Shown: positions 6,218 to 16,566 of the stretch, piece after piece
Position numbering within the stretch: the stretch's first letter is position 1
How the letters are laid out: each line of letters opens with the position of its first letter
Source of the DNA: Planctomycetota bacterium
GTDB taxonomy: Bacteria; Planctomycetota; Phycisphaerae; WQYP01
NCBI GenBank assembly: GCA_021852275.1
Contig: JAJZNX010000136.1
Location: forward strand, 1-33,271
DNA length: 33,271 nt
Reading direction: 5' to 3'
Made by a program: the position numbers and the translations under genes
Notes under the pieces: model-generated
Database searches by the model: none
Told to the model about the DNA's origin: nothing
Seen by the model: only the letters and a program-made list of their open reading frames with translations

Positions 6218-9200
6218 TTGAAGACACCGAACTTTTCGGCCGGACTTCCAAAAAAGCAGGGGCTTTACGACCCGCAGCAGGAACATGACAGTTGCGGAGT
6301 GGGTTTTATTGCGCACATCAAGGGGCAGCCGAGCCACGACATTGTTATCGATGCCATCACCATGCTGGAACACATGGAACATCGCGGGGCGTGCGGCTGC
6401 GAGGAAAACACCGGCGATGGCGCGGGTATTCTAACCGCTCTGCCGCACGAGTTTCTGGTGAAGGTGGCCCGCCGCGATATGAAGCTGGCGTTGCCGCCCG
6501 CCGGCCGTTATGGTACGGGCATCATCTTTCTGCCCTCGGATAATGAACAGCGTGTGATATGTGAAGAAATTGTGCAGCGGGTCATCCGGGAAAATGGGTT
6601 GACATTTGGTGGTTGGCGCGATGTGCCGGTGGATAACAGCACCATTGGAATTTCCGCCCGTCGCACCGAGCCGCGCATGCGCATGCTGTTTGTGCATGCC
6701 GCCGCCGAGGATACACCCGATACGCTGGAGCGCCGGTTGTATACGGCCAGAAAGATTTTCAGCCGGGAAATTCACGCGCTGGATATAAGCCAGGCTTCGT
6801 ATTTTTACGTATGCAGTCTGTCCACGAAGGTGCTGATTTACAAAGGACAGCTTACGTCGGCGCAGGTTCGGGAATATTTTCGCGCGGACCTGACCGATCC
6901 GGATTATGTCAGCCATCTGGCGCTGGTTCATTCCCGCTTCAGCACCAATACTTTTCCCTCGTGGGACCGGGCGCAACCGATGCGGTTCATGGCGCATAAC
7001 GGCGAAATCAACACACGGCGCGGCAACATCAACTGGATGCATGCCCGCGAGGCCATGTTCCAAAGCTCTCTTTTTGGCCAGCACATTGAGGAAATAAAGC
7101 CGGTGATCGAGCCGGATACCTCCGATTCCGGTGAATTTGATAACTGCCTGGAAATGCTGCTGCATACCGGCCGCAGCCTGCCCCATGCAGTGATGATGAT
7201 GATTCCCGAGGCCTGGCAGAATCATGAATCCATGGATTTGCGCCGGCGAGCATTTTATGAATATCATTCGTGCCTGATGGAACCATGGGATGGACCGGCG
7301 TCGGTGGCGTTTACCGATGGGCAATACATTGGTGCCGTACTGGACCGTAACGGGCTGCGCCCAAGCCGTTACTACGTTACCTCCGACGATCGCGTGATCA
7401 TGGCCAGCGAGGTAGGCGTTTTGGATATTCCGCCCCAGAATGTGGTGCGCAAGGGTCGGCTGCAACCAGGGCGCATGTTTCTCGTCGATTTCCGCCAGGG
7501 TCGCATCATTGACGATGCCGAACTCAAAGCCGCCCTGGCGGCGGAACATCCTTATGGCCAATGGCTGCAGGAACAGCGCCTGACCCTGGAGGAAATTCCA
7601 GACGCAGATCCCACGCCCGAGCTAAGCCCGCCGGAACTGCTGAAACGCGCCCAGTGTCTGGGCTACACCACCGAAGATGTGTACAAACTGATGATGCCCA
7701 TGGCCCAGCAGGGGTTGGAACCGATTGGTTCCATGGGCAATGATGCCGCTCTGGCCTGCTTAAGCGATCAGCCGAGAATGGTCTATGATTACTTCAAGCA
7801 AACTTTCGCGCAGGTAACCAATCCACCGCTGGATTCCGACAAGGAATCCATTGTGATGAGTCTGGAAAGCTACATTGGCCCGGAGAAAAACCTGCTGGAG
7901 GCCACGCCCGGCCACGCTCATCGACTGCTGCTGCCGCAACCGATTCTTACCAATGAACAACTGGCTAAACTGTCGCACCTGAACCATCGTGGCTGGAAAA
8001 GCCGGGTGGTGAACGCCGTGTTTGAACGCAGCGGCGGTCCGGAGGCCCTGGTGGACGCCTTGGAAAGCATCTGCCAGCAGACGGATCAGGCCATTCGCGA
8101 CGGCTGCGGCATCGTTATTTTGTCTGATCGGGCCATGGGACCGACGAAGGTGGCCATTCCGGCCCTGATTGTCTGCGGAGCGGTGCATCATCACCTGGTT
8201 CGCCAGGGCACGCGCACGCGAATTGGTCTGGTCATTGAAACCGGAGAAACCCGTGAGGTTCATCATCACTGCCTGCTCATCGGTTACGGTGCCGACGCTA
8301 TCAATCCATACCTGGCGTTTGAAGTTTTGTGGAACCTGCGACGGGAAAAGAGCCTGGATGCCACCCTGGATGACACCAAAATCGCGAAAAATTATATCAA
8401 GGCCGTCGGCAAAGGCCTGCTGAAAGTGATGAGCAAAATGGGCATTTCCACCCTGCAAAGCTATAAGGGTGCCCAGATTTTTGAAGCCATCGGGCTGGAT
8501 CACACCGTCATCCACCGATGTTTCGCCGGCACCGTTTCCAAAATCGATGGGGTGGGTTTTCCAGTGCTCGCCGCCGAAGCCCTGCGCCGCCATGCCATCG
8601 GCTTTCCGGAGGAATCTGCGGCCATGCCTCTGCCGGTGCTGCCGGAAGGCGGCCAGTATTTCTGGCGAAAGGACGGCGAACAGCACCTGCTCAACCCGGA
8701 AACTATCGCCTACGTGCAGGAAGCGACCCGGACCAACAGCCAGGAAGTTTATGCCCGCTATGCAAAACTGATCAACGAGCAATCAGGGCGGCTATGCACG
8801 TTGCGCGGCCTTTTTAAACTCAAGGCGGGTCCGGCCCCCGTGCTGCTGGCGGAAGTTGAACCTGCAGCCGAAATTGTCAAACGTTTTGTTACCGGTGCGA
8901 TGAGCCTGGGCTCCATTTCGCCGGAGGCCCATGAAACGCTGGCCATTGCCATGAACCGCATGGGTGGAAAGTCCAACACCGGAGAAGGGGGGGAAGATGC
9001 CCGCCGTTTCACCCGCGATGCCAACGGTGATTTTCGTCGCTCGGCTATCAAGCAGGTGGCCAGCGCCCGTTTTGGCGTTACGATCAATTATCTGACCAAT
9101 GCGGATGAACTGCAGATTAAAATGGCCCAGGGGGCCAAGCCGGGGGAAGGCGGCCAATTGCCCGGCCACAAGGTGGACCGCTACATTGGAAGGCTGCGCC

Positions 9201-10792
9201 ATGCTACTCCGGGGGTGCAGCTTATCAGTCCGCCGCCGCACCACGACATTTACTCCATCGAAGACCTGGCGCAGTTGATCCACGATCTGAAAAACGCCAA
9301 TCCCGCAGCGCGGGTAAGCGTCAAGCTGGTGGCGGAAATGGGCGTAGGCACGGTGGCCGCGGGTGTGGCCAAGGCCCATGCGGATCATGTGTTAATTGCC
9401 GGGCACGATGGTGGAACCGGCGCTTCGCCCCTGACGAGCATCAAACATGCGGGCACTCCGTGGGAACTGGGTTTGGCAGAAACGCATCAGACCCTGGTGC
9501 TCAATGATTTGCGCAGCCGTATTGTGGTACAGGTGGACGGCCAGCTTAAAACCGGACGCGATGTCATCATCGGGGCGCTGCTGGGCGCGGAGGAATTCGG
9601 CTTTGCCACCGTGCCGCTGGTAGCGATGGGCTGTATCATGATGCGGGCCTGCCATCTCAACACCTGCCCGGTCGGCATTGCCACGCAGGATCCGGTACTG
9701 CGCAAGAAATTCGCGGGCAAGCCGGAATACGTGGTCAATTTCTTCTTCCTGCTGGCTGAGGAAGTGCGACAACTGATGGCCTACATGGGGTTCCGCAAAT
9801 TCAACGACCTTATCGGTCGCGTGGATATGCTGGAGGTGGATGCGGCGATTCAGCACTGGAAAGCCCAGGGGCTGGACCTGACGCCCATTTTAACCCCCGC
9901 GGCAAAACTGCATGATCACGTGGAGGTGTACGCCACCCGCAAGCAGGATCACGGCCTGGAACTGGCTTTGGATAACACCATGATCCGCGATACCCGGCAG
10001 GCGTTGGAATCCAAAAAACCGGTCAAACTCAATTATCCCATCCGCAACATCAACCGCACGGTCGGCACCATGCTCAGCCATGAAGTGGCGAAGCGGTATG
10101 GTGAAGCCGGTTTGCCGGATGGAACCATCCAGATCAAATTCACCGGCTCCGCCGGGCAAAGTTTTGGCGCCTGGCTGGCCAGAGGTATTCGCCTGGAACT
10201 CGAAGGCGATGCCAACGATTACGTAGGCAAAGGCCTGTCCGGCGGAGAGGTGGTGGTTTATCCGGATCGACGGGCTACTTTTGCAGCCCACGAAAATATC
10301 GTCATCGGCAACGTGGCCCTTTATGGGGCCACCAGCGGGCGGGCCTTTTTCCGCGGGGTGGCGGGCGAGCGATTTTGTGTGCGCAACTCCGGAGCCTGGG
10401 CCGTCGTGGAAGGTGTAGGCGATCATGGCTGTGAATACATGACCGGAGGGCGGGCCGTGATTCTGGGCACCACCGGGCGGAATTTTGCCGCCGGCATGTC
10501 CGGCGGCATCGCCTACGTTTATGACCCGCAAGATCAGTTCCTGGCCCGCTGCAACCTGGCGATGGTGGAACTGGAAAAAATCACGGATCCGCAGGATATT
10601 GCCGACCTTAGCGAACTTATTACGCAACATGTTACTTTCACCGGGAGCACCGTGGCCAAAAATATACTCGCGGACTGGAAAAACACCCTTTCGCAATTCC
10701 ACAAGGTCATGCCGATGGACTACCGGCGAGCTTTGCAGCAACAGGCCGAGCAGGCCCGCAGCGGCGCTGCGGAGGAGGTGCGACATGGGTAA
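6218..10792 (+). CDS. gltB: Glutamate synthase (NADPH/ferredoxin) large subunit
   Basis: 1524 aa, full length for GltB. It transfers the amide of glutamine to 2-oxoglutarate, giving two glutamates. Domains: a short propeptide, then an N-terminal class II amidotransferase whose nucleophile is Cys26 (HDSCGVGF; the first 25 residues should be cleaved); a central linker domain; an FMN-binding synthase barrel ([38 protein letters not shown]); a 3Fe-4S site of Cys1139, Cys1145 and Cys1150 in the CX5CX4C pattern; and a C-terminal GXGXG beta-helix from about residue 1300. It starts with TTG at 6218, supported by CGGAGGT seven bases upstream and by alignment of the propeptide. It overlaps gltD by 8 bp, so the two are translationally coupled. 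The long open frames antisense to it are shadows. Confidence 0.97.
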   Translation: MKTPNFSAGLPKKQGLYDPQQEHDSCGVGFIAHIKGQPSHDIVIDAITMLEHMEHRGACGCEENTGDGAGILTALPHEFLVKVARRDMKLALPPAGRYGTGIIFLPSDNEQRVICEEIVQRVIRENGLTFGGWRDVPVDNSTIGISARRTEPRMRMLFVHAAAEDTPDTLERRLYTARKIFSREIHALDISQASYFYVCSLSTKVLIYKGQLTSAQVREYFRADLTDPDYVSHLALVHSRFSTNTFPSWDRAQPMRFMAHNGEINTRRGNINWMHAREAMFQSSLFGQHIEEIKPVIEPDTSDSGEFDNCLEMLLHTGRSLPHAVMMMIPEAWQNHESMDLRRRAFYEYHSCLMEPWDGPASVAFTDGQYIGAVLDRNGLRPSRYYVTSDDRVIMASEVGVLDIPPQNVVRKGRLQPGRMFLVDFRQGRIIDDAELKAALAAEHPYGQWLQEQRLTLEEIPDADPTPELSPPELLKRAQCLGYTTEDVYKLMMPMAQQGLEPIGSMGNDAALACLSDQPRMVYDYFKQTFAQVTNPPLDSDKESIVMSLESYIGPEKNLLEATPGHAHRLLLPQPILTNEQLAKLSHLNHRGWKSRVVNAVFERSGGPEALVDALESICQQTDQAIRDGCGIVILSDRAMGPTKVAIPALIVCGAVHHHLVRQGTRTRIGLVIETGETREVHHHCLLIGYGADAINPYLAFEVLWNLRREKSLDATLDDTKIAKNYIKAVGKGLLKVMSKMGISTLQSYKGAQIFEAIGLDHTVIHRCFAGTVSKIDGVGFPVLAAEALRRHAIGFPEESAAMPLPVLPEGGQYFWRKDGEQHLLNPETIAYVQEATRTNSQEVYARYAKLINEQSGRLCTLRGLFKLKAGPAPVLLAEVEPAAEIVKRFVTGAMSLGSISPEAHETLAIAMNRMGGKSNTGEGGEDARRFTRDANGDFRRSAIKQVASARFGVTINYLTNADELQIKMAQGAKPGEGGQLPGHKVDRYIGRLRHATPGVQLISPPPHHDIYSIEDLAQLIHDLKNANPAARVSVKLVAEMGVGTVAAGVAKAHADHVLIAGHDGGTGASPLTSIKHAGTPWELGLAETHQTLVLNDLRSRIVVQVDGQLKTGRDVIIGALLGAEEFGFATVPLVAMGCIMMRACHLNTCPVGIATQDPVLRKKFAGKPEYVVNFFFLLAEEVRQLMAYMGFRKFNDLIGRVDMLEVDAAIQHWKAQGLDLTPILTPAAKLHDHVEVYATRKQDHGLELALDNTMIRDTRQALESKKPVKLNYPIRNINRTVGTMLSHEVAKRYGEAGLPDGTIQIKFTGSAGQSFGAWLARGIRLELEGDANDYVGKGLSGGEVVVYPDRRATFAAHENIVIGNVALYGATSGRAFFRGVAGERFCVRNSGAWAVVEGVGDHGCEYMTGGRAVILGTTGRNFAAGMSGGIAYVYDPQDQFLARCNLAMVELEKITDPQDIADLSELITQHVTFTGSTVAKNILADWKNTLSQFHKVMPMDYRRALQQQAEQARSGAAEEVRHG

Positions 10793-12245
10793 ACCCACTG
10801 GATTTATGGAATACCCCAGGGAATTGCCTGGCGACCGCAACCCGCGCTTGCGCATTTTGGACTGGAATGAATTTCACGATCACCTCCCGGAAAAAAAACT
10901 CCAGGATCAGGGTGCCCGGTGCATGGATTGCGGCGTGCCTTTCTGTCATAGCGCCTGCCCGGTGAATAACCTGATTCCGGAATGGAATGACCTGGTGTAT
11001 CGCGGCCACTGGAAGGATGCGATTATCCGCCTGTGGAAAACCAACAACTTTCCGGAATTTACCGGGCGGGTATGCCCGGCTCCGTGTGAGGGTTCATGTG
11101 TACTGGGCATCAATGAACCGCCGGTAACCATCAAAAATATCGAAGCTTCCCTGATTGACAATGCCTGGGAGCAAGGCTGGGTGCTGCCCCAGCCACCCGC
11201 GGCGCGGACCGGCAAAAAAGTGGCCGTGATCGGCTCCGGCCCGGCCGGCCTGGCGGCGGCGGACCAGCTCAATAAGGCCGGCCACCTGGTTACGGTGTAT
11301 GAACGTGCAGATCGTATTGGCGGGCTGCTGATGTACGGCATTCCCAATATGAAGCTGGATAAAAAAAATGTGGTCGAGCGCCGCGTAAAACTCATGGAGC
11401 AGGAAGGCGTGCGGTTTGTCACCAACGCCCATATTGGTAAAGATGTAAGCGTGCATGATCTGCTCAAAGAGGTGGATGCGATGATTCTGGCCACCGGGGC
11501 CACCAAGCCACGGGATCTTCCACCCACACCGGGGCGAAATCTCACCGGCATTCACTTTGCTGTAGATTTTCTCCACGCCAACACCAAGAGCCTGCTGGAC
11601 TCCAATCATCAGGATGGCCGCTATATTTCCGCCAAGGATAAAAACGTCATCGTCATCGGTGGAGGCGATACCGGCACCGACTGCATCGGCACATCACTGC
11701 GGCATGGCTGCCGGGGGCTGGTGAATTTTGAATTGCTGGCCCAGCCGCCGGTCAATCGGGCCGCGGACAACCCATGGCCCCAGTGGCCGCGTGTGCTTCG
11801 CGTAGATTATGGTCACGAGGAGGCGAAAACCAAATTCGGGCAGGATCCCCGTCAATACTGCATTTTGACCAAGGAATTTTTAGGCGATGATCAGGGACGG
11901 GTGCGAGCACTTAAAACCGTCCAGGTGGATTGGGTGCGCGATAACGGTAAACTGGGCATGAAGGAAATTCCCGGCTCCGAGCAGGAGTGGCCGGCAGATT
12001 TGGTCCTGCTGGCCATGGGCTTTTTGGGGCCGGAAGATACGCTGGTCAGCGCCCTGGGGATGCATACGGATACCCGCTCCAACTACAAGGCGGAGTACGG
12101 AAAATTTGCCACCTCAGTTGAAGGCGTGTTTGCCGCCGGAGATTGTCGTCGCGGCCAATCGCTGGTGGTATGGGCCATCAACGAGGGGCGTGGTGCCGCC
12201 CGTGAATGCGATCGCTACCTGATGGGTGCTACACGTCTGCCCTGA
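10785..12245 (+). CDS. gltD: Glutamate synthase small subunit
   Basis: 486 aa, typical length. It supplies electrons from NADPH through FAD and two 4Fe-4S clusters to GltB. Visible: N-terminal cluster cysteines 46, 49, 54, 58 ([14 protein letters not shown]) and 97, 101, 105 (CPAPCEGSC); FAD Rossmann motif GSGPAG at 150-155; the second nucleotide motif [11 protein letters not shown] for NADPH; and a C-terminal [22 protein letters not shown] contact. The ATG lies inside the end of gltB, preceded by GGAGGAGGTG, a very strong ribosome site. Longer upstream frames read through gltB and are not used. It converges on fur with 13 bp between stops and no clear terminator. Confidence 0.97.
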   Translation: MGKPTGFMEYPRELPGDRNPRLRILDWNEFHDHLPEKKLQDQGARCMDCGVPFCHSACPVNNLIPEWNDLVYRGHWKDAIIRLWKTNNFPEFTGRVCPAPCEGSCVLGINEPPVTIKNIEASLIDNAWEQGWVLPQPPAARTGKKVAVIGSGPAGLAAADQLNKAGHLVTVYERADRIGGLLMYGIPNMKLDKKNVVERRVKLMEQEGVRFVTNAHIGKDVSVHDLLKEVDAMILATGATKPRDLPPTPGRNLTGIHFAVDFLHANTKSLLDSNHQDGRYISAKDKNVIVIGGGDTGTDCIGTSLRHGCRGLVNFELLAQPPVNRAADNPWPQWPRVLRVDYGHEEAKTKFGQDPRQYCILTKEFLGDDQGRVRALKTVQVDWVRDNGKLGMKEIPGSEQEWPADLVLLAMGFLGPEDTLVSALGMHTDTRSNYKAEYGKFATSVEGVFAAGDCRRGQSLVVWAINEGRGAARECDRYLMGATRLP

Positions 12246-12258
12246 GTCAGGATACGGT

Positions 12259-12705
12259 TTAAGACTTGGTTGACGGCTCGCTGTCTTTCACGCGCTGGCC
12301 GACGATTTGGAAGCGGTGGCTGACCGCTGTAAACCCCATTTTTTTGGCAATGCGGTTGCGCAGTTTCACCACTTCATCATTGAGAAAGGCCAACAACTCT
12401 CCACTTTCCATATCCACCAGGTGATCGTGCCCGACCCCATCACCTACGTAATCGTAATAGCATTGCCGGCCGGAGCGAAATAAAACCGGCTTGAGCAGTT
12501 GCGCCGCCACCAGATGTTTAAGCGTGCGGTACACGGTGGCCCGGCTGGCGCGGCAGTTCATCTGACGCAGCAGCAACAGCAGTTCTTCGGCTTCAAACGG
12601 GCGGGCCAACTGCTGGGCACACTGCAAAATCGCCTGGCGTTCTGTGGTGTATTTTAACTGCCGCTGATGCAGAAAATCGCGAAACTTATTTTGGGCCACG
12701 TCCAT
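12259..12705 (-). CDS. Fur-family transcriptional regulator
   Basis: 148 aa. N-terminal winged helix with the family recognition helix (RASRATVYRTLKHL, about 52-65), followed by the metal-sensing dimerisation part with HDHL (93-96) and a C-terminal His130 segment. The usual structural-zinc CxxC pair after HDHL is absent: the position reads DMESGELLAF, as in alpha-proteobacterial Fur-type proteins. The only cysteines are 29, 51 and 82. Whether it senses Fe, Zn, Mn or peroxide cannot be told. There is no Shine-Dalgarno sequence; a GATAAT -10 element eight bases upstream of ATG suggests a leaderless message. It lies 56 bp downstream of the aminotransferase gene, same direction. Confidence 0.88.
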   Translation of the reverse strand: MDVAQNKFRDFLHQRQLKYTTERQAILQCAQQLARPFEAEELLLLLRQMNCRASRATVYRTLKHLVAAQLLKPVLFRSGRQCYYDYVGDGVGHDHLVDMESGELLAFLNDEVVKLRNRIAKKMGFTAVSHRFQIVGQRVKDSEPSTKS

Positions 12706-12739
12706 AGGGGCACATTATCCCCACAGCCACCCATGGCTG
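12706..12739 (-). promoter_or_regulatory. Candidate promoter of fur (leaderless) with upstream inverted repeat
   Basis: Minus-strand GATAAT (12719-12714) ends eight bases before the ATG at 12705, the same geometry as at trpG. Just upstream is CAGCCA-N4-TGGCTG (12724-12739), a 6-bp inverted repeat that could be an operator or the weak end of the aminotransferase transcript. The -35 was not identified. Confidence 0.35.
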
Positions 12740-12761
12740 GCAAATGGCGAACGGTCATGCG

Positions 12762-13901
12762 TTATCCCGCCAGCGTGGCCAGTTCCTGATGGGCTGCGGC
12801 CACACCAGCCCCAAACGTAAACTGGTGGCCCTGTTTTTTCATAACTACTTCGATGGCGCTGATCAGGCCCAGTGTGTCTGGCGCATCCACATAGCCCATG
12901 TGGCTGATGCGGAAGATTTTGCCTTCCATGGAACCCTGCCCCGCGGCAGTATTCATGTTGAATTCTTTGCGGAGCGCCCCACGGAAAGCTTTGTCATCAA
13001 AACCCGCCGGGTAATAAATACCCGTAACCGAATCCACCGGATCCTGGGAAAACACCTTAAGACCCATGGCTACCGCTGCCGCCCGGGTGGCGCGAGCCAG
13101 ACCCGCGGTGCGCCGCCAGACATTAGCCATTCCTTCCTGGACGATCATTTCCAGGGCCTTGTTTAACCCGCGCACCAGTGTTACCGCGGGCGTCCATGGC
13201 ACATCGTTCTCGGCGAGACTCTTGAGATAATGCGGCAGGCTCAGGTACAAATTCGGCTGCACCACGGTTTCAATTTTTTTACGGGCCTTTTCGGAAACAC
13301 TGACAAACGCCAATCCCGGCGGCAGCATCAACGCCTTTTGCGAACCGGTGACCAGCATATCCACGCCCCATTCATCGGGCTTTACCGGAATTGCGCCCAC
13401 GCTGGTAATGCCGTCGACAATCAAAATCGCATCGGTCGCCCGCACCAGGCCGGCAATCGCCTGCAGATCATTACGGGTGCAGGTGCTGGTTTCGCTGTGG
13501 CAAAGCGTGACGGCATCGAACTTTTTGCCGGCCAGTGCCGCCGCTACCGCCTCCGGCTTTACAGCGTGGCCATATTCGGCCTTGAGTTCGGTAACCTGGC
13601 ATTTATTGCGCTTGGCAATGGTAACCCAGCGCTCGGCAAATTTTCCATTGGACAATGCCAGTACGCTCCCACCCTGCGGAATGGTGTTGATCATGGCCGC
13701 TTCAAACCCGGCCGTGCCGCTGCCGGCAATCGTCACCACCGGATTTTTGGTTTGCAGCACTTCCTGCAGGTTTTTGTTTACTGCGGCAAAAAGCGTGCGA
13801 TATTCCTGTGTTCGATGGTGAAATACCGGCTTGGCCATTTCCAATAAAACTTCTTCCGGAACGCTGGTTGGTCCCGGCGTAAAAAGACGCATGCGATTCA
13901 T
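12762..13901 (-). CDS. Class V PLP aminotransferase (alanine-glyoxylate / serine-pyruvate type)
   Basis: 379 aa. Fold-type I PLP enzyme of the AGXT branch. Signatures: LFTPGPTSVP at the N-terminus, GSGTAGFEAA (phosphate-binding region, about 60-69), HSETST (135-140), the aspartate of IVDGITSVGA that stacks on the PLP pyridine nitrogen, and the Schiff-base Lys189 in GSQKALMLPPG. Enzymes of this branch use alanine, serine or aspartate as donor and glyoxylate or pyruvate as acceptor, or act as archaeal-type phosphoserine aminotransferase; the sequence alone does not decide. The start at 13901 (MNRMRLFTPGP) is preferred to a longer frame because GGAG lies seven bases upstream. Confidence 0.9.
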   Translation of the reverse strand: MNRMRLFTPGPTSVPEEVLLEMAKPVFHHRTQEYRTLFAAVNKNLQEVLQTKNPVVTIAGSGTAGFEAAMINTIPQGGSVLALSNGKFAERWVTIAKRNKCQVTELKAEYGHAVKPEAVAAALAGKKFDAVTLCHSETSTCTRNDLQAIAGLVRATDAILIVDGITSVGAIPVKPDEWGVDMLVTGSQKALMLPPGLAFVSVSEKARKKIETVVQPNLYLSLPHYLKSLAENDVPWTPAVTLVRGLNKALEMIVQEGMANVWRRTAGLARATRAAAVAMGLKVFSQDPVDSVTGIYYPAGFDDKAFRGALRKEFNMNTAAGQGSMEGKIFRISHMGYVDAPDTLGLISAIEVVMKKQGHQFTFGAGVAAAHQELATLAG

Positions 13902-14003
13902 GTGATAACTCCAAATTAACGTCAACAAAAAAACCGGACAATCCAAATATGCCCGGTCCATTCTTCAGCAACTTTCATACCGGTTTATGTATTCTCGCGC
14001 CTC

Positions 14004-14282
14004 TTATGGATCCAGACAGACGACCTGGGTGATTTCCGGAACCTGCTGGCGAAGGTTTCGCTCGATTCCAAAACGCAGCGTCGCCTGTGAACTGGGGCAA
14101 CCCACACAGGCCCCGTGAAATCGTACAGATACCACACCTTCCGGTGTAATGTCCACCAATTCCACATCGCCTCCATCCCACTGGATCATGGGGCGGATAG
14201 ATTCCAGTGCTGCCGCCACGCGATCCTTGACGTTCACTTCGGCCTGCACATCAGGTTCTAAGCCATCTGTTTTGACCTTCAT
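14004..14282 (-). CDS. NifU C-terminal (Nfu) domain Fe-S cluster scaffold/carrier
   Basis: 92 aa, a stand-alone Nfu domain. The conserved core runs from DRVAAALESIRPMIQWDGGD through VELVDI to the cluster-binding Cys59-X2-Cys62 (GACVGCPSSQATL). Known for the family: a dimer holds a 4Fe-4S cluster on the CxxC motifs and passes it to client enzymes. Here clients could include GltB, GltD and the Kor subunits, an inference from content only. The start at 14282 follows AGAGGTGG; a 15-residue longer form has no ribosome site. It is upstream of the aminotransferase in the same direction but 100 bp away. Confidence 0.9.
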   Translation of the reverse strand: MKVKTDGLEPDVQAEVNVKDRVAAALESIRPMIQWDGGDVELVDITPEGVVSVRFHGACVGCPSSQATLRFGIERNLRQQVPEITQVVCLDP

Positions 14283-14473
14283 GACCACCTCTGTCAGCAG
14301 TATAGACGTGCAGCCCGGTCTATTCAACCTGCGGTGTTTCGCGATAGCGTAGGGCTTTGGTCAGCCGTGGCTGAATGTGCCGCAGATTGCTATACTGGCT
14401 TGAGGTCGAAGGTTTCGCTTGCCACAGGCATGAATGCGCTCGATCCGCCGGGAACCTGATATTGGGTCATATC

Positions 14474-15469
14474 ATGGCTATAAATACCTTGAGTCGCGTA
14501 AGGCCGTGGCCGGCTGGCCCCCGGATTTCCATGATGGTGTTGGCGGCGCTGGTGATGTCTGCCCTGGCGATTAGCGGCCCTGCGCTAACCCGGGCCGCAG
14601 TCATGCGCCCGGCCGGCTGGGGTGGAAGTAACCAGCACCATGGCGGCGTAACGCGCGAAACCGAGACGCACAAAGGCCCGGTGCATCCGTCGGTAAAAAC
14701 CACCCATCCCCTCTGGCCACAAGGGTATTACCTCCACGAGGTCCGTGGCTGGATTCGAATTCCGAAAAACCGGTCGTATCCACGGCTGGTATTTGCTCGT
14801 CCACGTAAGGGCTGGCGCAAATTCATCCGGCTGTTACCCAATTTAACTCTCGCTACCCTCCTCAAACACCATGCGATCCAGTCTGCGCTTGTGCAGATCA
14901 GTGGCGAAGTTACGGCGTACAAGGGGGAAAATTATCTGCTGCTGGACGCCAACGTCACTTTTCCATCGTTGCGGCGGCCCGCCTCGCCGGAACCAGCGCC
15001 CACCACCGCCACCAAAAAACATCCACCTCGATTTTCACGGCGTACGCTGCCCAACCCGAAGGTACTCATTCATTCTCTTTTGCACTATCGTATATCTCGT
15101 CCGACCGGCCTGAACGCTGCACCGCCGGCTTCCGCGGTACGGCCGCCTTTGCCAACACCAAGACCTTATCGCAGCGGTCAATGGACTGCTCTGCCCGAAG
15201 GGACCTATATCTGGAATCAACGGGGACGACTTCTGCGCAACCCGGTTACTAATCAATGGTTGTTTGTGTTTATGTCGGACGGTCGCGGCACGGGCCGCCC
15301 ACCAATTATTCTGTTGCCCTGCCGACAATTGGCCAAGCTGGAAGCCCAGAACAACGGTCCTGATAGAGGGAAACCTTTCATCGTCAGCGGTGTAGTAACC
15401 GAATATCACCACCACAATTTTTTACTTCTGACCTCGGCAGAACGGTTTTATCTCATGGACCGCTTTTAA
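14474..15469 (+). CDS. Secreted protein with two internal ~80-residue repeats, function unknown
   Basis: 331 aa from the ATG at 14474; an in-frame ATG at 14375 would add 33 residues before the signal peptide and is less likely. A basic N-terminus and hydrophobic stretch (about residues 18-40) form a signal peptide or anchor. Two homologous units follow, residues about 82-160 (DNA 14717-14953) and 239-321 (15188-15436). Each has P(Q/E)G-Y at its start, an RG turn, LLP in the middle and a closing (I/V)SG-VT-Y--NFLLL-type beta pair. A Pro- and basic-rich linker separates them. I recognise the unit as similar to conserved hypothetical proteins of planctomycetes; the terminal strands suggest an OB-like fold, but that is a guess. 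The ribosome site is weak. It is convergent with the Nudix gene, 33 bp away. Confidence 0.7.
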   Translation: MAINTLSRVRPWPAGPRISMMVLAALVMSALAISGPALTRAAVMRPAGWGGSNQHHGGVTRETETHKGPVHPSVKTTHPLWPQGYYLHEVRGWIRIPKNRSYPRLVFARPRKGWRKFIRLLPNLTLATLLKHHAIQSALVQISGEVTAYKGENYLLLDANVTFPSLRRPASPEPAPTTATKKHPPRFSRRTLPNPKVLIHSLLHYRISRPTGLNAAPPASAVRPPLPTPRPYRSGQWTALPEGTYIWNQRGRLLRNPVTNQWLFVFMSDGRGTGRPPIILLPCRQLAKLEAQNNGPDRGKPFIVSGVVTEYHHHNFLLLTSAERFYLMDRF

Positions 15470-15502
15470 GTATACCTGCGGCCCGGCACAGTATTTTGAA
15501 GT

Positions 15503-16063
15503 CTATTGCACCGGGGTTTGTACCGTCGGATTTGGCTGCTGTTTGTGCAGAATTTGTACGAGATGTTGTTCCGCCCTGGCCAACAGCATCTGGGCATTTT
15601 TATAGGTCAACTGGGCCATAGCCTGCTCGAATGGCAGCCAGGCATAACCGCAGTGCTCCTCTGAAAGGTTGACCTGCGAGGTTTTTGTACGCCCCAGAAA
15701 ATAAGTAACTTGTTTATGAATCCGTCCCTTCACCCCGGAAACGAATTGGTACTCCATTTTTTGTTCGTAGCCGGGTACACGATCCACCTGGCGAATTCCC
15801 GTTTCTTCCCGCAATTCCCGCACAGCCGCCACCCAGGCCGTTTCGCCTGCTTCCAGATGTCCCTTCGGATAATCCCAGTGGTTGCCGTAATCCAGTAACA
15901 GATAAACACGCCCCTGCGGCAGATCGCGAAACAAAATAAAACCAGCGGAATATTCACGGCGAACGCCCCGTGTCTGCTTTCTGGTGCGGGCAGCTTTACC
16001 GCCATGTGGCGTATGCACCAGTTTGTTTTGTGGATTGGTGGTTTCCGGCGGCACGGGATTCAC
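15503..16063 (-). CDS. Nudix hydrolase (Ap4A hydrolase-like)
   Basis: 186 aa. A complete Nudix box spans residues 68-90: G68, E74, then R85-E86-E87 and G89, matching GX5EX7REUXEEXGU, with the preceding DYPKGH typical of bis(5'-nucleosyl)tetraphosphatases. Such enzymes cleave Ap4A or related nucleoside diphosphate derivatives. The N-terminal 30 residues are basic and poorly conserved in look. It starts with GTG at 16063, overlapping the stop of the DinB-family gene by four bases (GTGA), with GGGGAAG just upstream, so the two are translationally coupled. The substrate is inferred from the family only. Confidence 0.88.
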   Translation of the reverse strand: MNPVPPETTNPQNKLVHTPHGGKAARTRKQTRGVRREYSAGFILFRDLPQGRVYLLLDYGNHWDYPKGHLEAGETAWVAAVRELREETGIRQVDRVPGYEQKMEYQFVSGVKGRIHKQVTYFLGRTKTSQVNLSEEHCGYAWLPFEQAMAQLTYKNAQMLLARAEQHLVQILHKQQPNPTVQTPVQ

Positions 16064-16530
16064 AACGGCTTCCCCAGTAGCTGACGCTTGTGCTTGAGAA
16101 ATTTCATGTGGTGGTCCAGGTGGCGGACAGAGAGTTCCACCATTTGCTCCAATGTTATTCGTCCCCGCTGGTTATGCACACCCATCCGCAGATAGGCCGA
16201 ATCCGGCAGGCGTTTGAGAATTTCGGCCATGAGCAGGCGGTTCCGGCGGAATAACTCGGCGGCGGACGAGGCATCCAGATCGGTGTAAAATAACTTCTGG
16301 GCGAAGGCACTTTCATCAAAGCCGATCAGGGCCGGGCTGTCTTCGGCAATGATGCGTTTCATGCGATCTGCAGCGATTAAATCGCTGTCCATCAGATGCA
16401 GCACAATTTGCCGGATGCTCCAGGTTCCCGCGACCGGCAGGGCGTCGAGATCCCCGACGGTCAAGCCGCGAATCGCTGCCGCGGGAATGGCTGCTCCACG
16501 CACGTATTCATCAATCATCGCCCGATTCAC
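16060..16530 (-). CDS. DinB-family putative metal-dependent enzyme
   Basis: 156 aa, a four-helix-bundle DinB/YfiT-like protein. The probable metal triad is His45 (IVLHLMDSD) with His137 and His141 (VRHLDHHMKF), in the right order and spacing for the family. Members include thiol-dependent S-transferases (BstA/MST type) and many uncharacterised proteins. It begins with GTG at 16530, supported by GGAG seven bases upstream; an ATG 12 bases later has no ribosome site. It is the first gene of a two-gene unit with the Nudix hydrolase. Confidence 0.85.
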   Translation of the reverse strand: MNRAMIDEYVRGAAIPAAAIRGLTVGDLDALPVAGTWSIRQIVLHLMDSDLIAADRMKRIIAEDSPALIGFDESAFAQKLFYTDLDASSAAELFRRNRLLMAEILKRLPDSAYLRMGVHNQRGRITLEQMVELSVRHLDHHMKFLKHKRQLLGKPL

Positions 16531-16566
16531 CCGTGATCTCCGCAGGTTAATGCGCCTTTGCAGCGC

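Noticed and set aside
6431-7561. 376-codon open frame antisense to gltB
   Set aside because: It lies wholly opposite a certain gene, has no recognisable motif and arises from the codon pattern of gltB. The same applies to the antisense frames 7760-8782, 8792-9388, 9392-9856 and 9890-10855.
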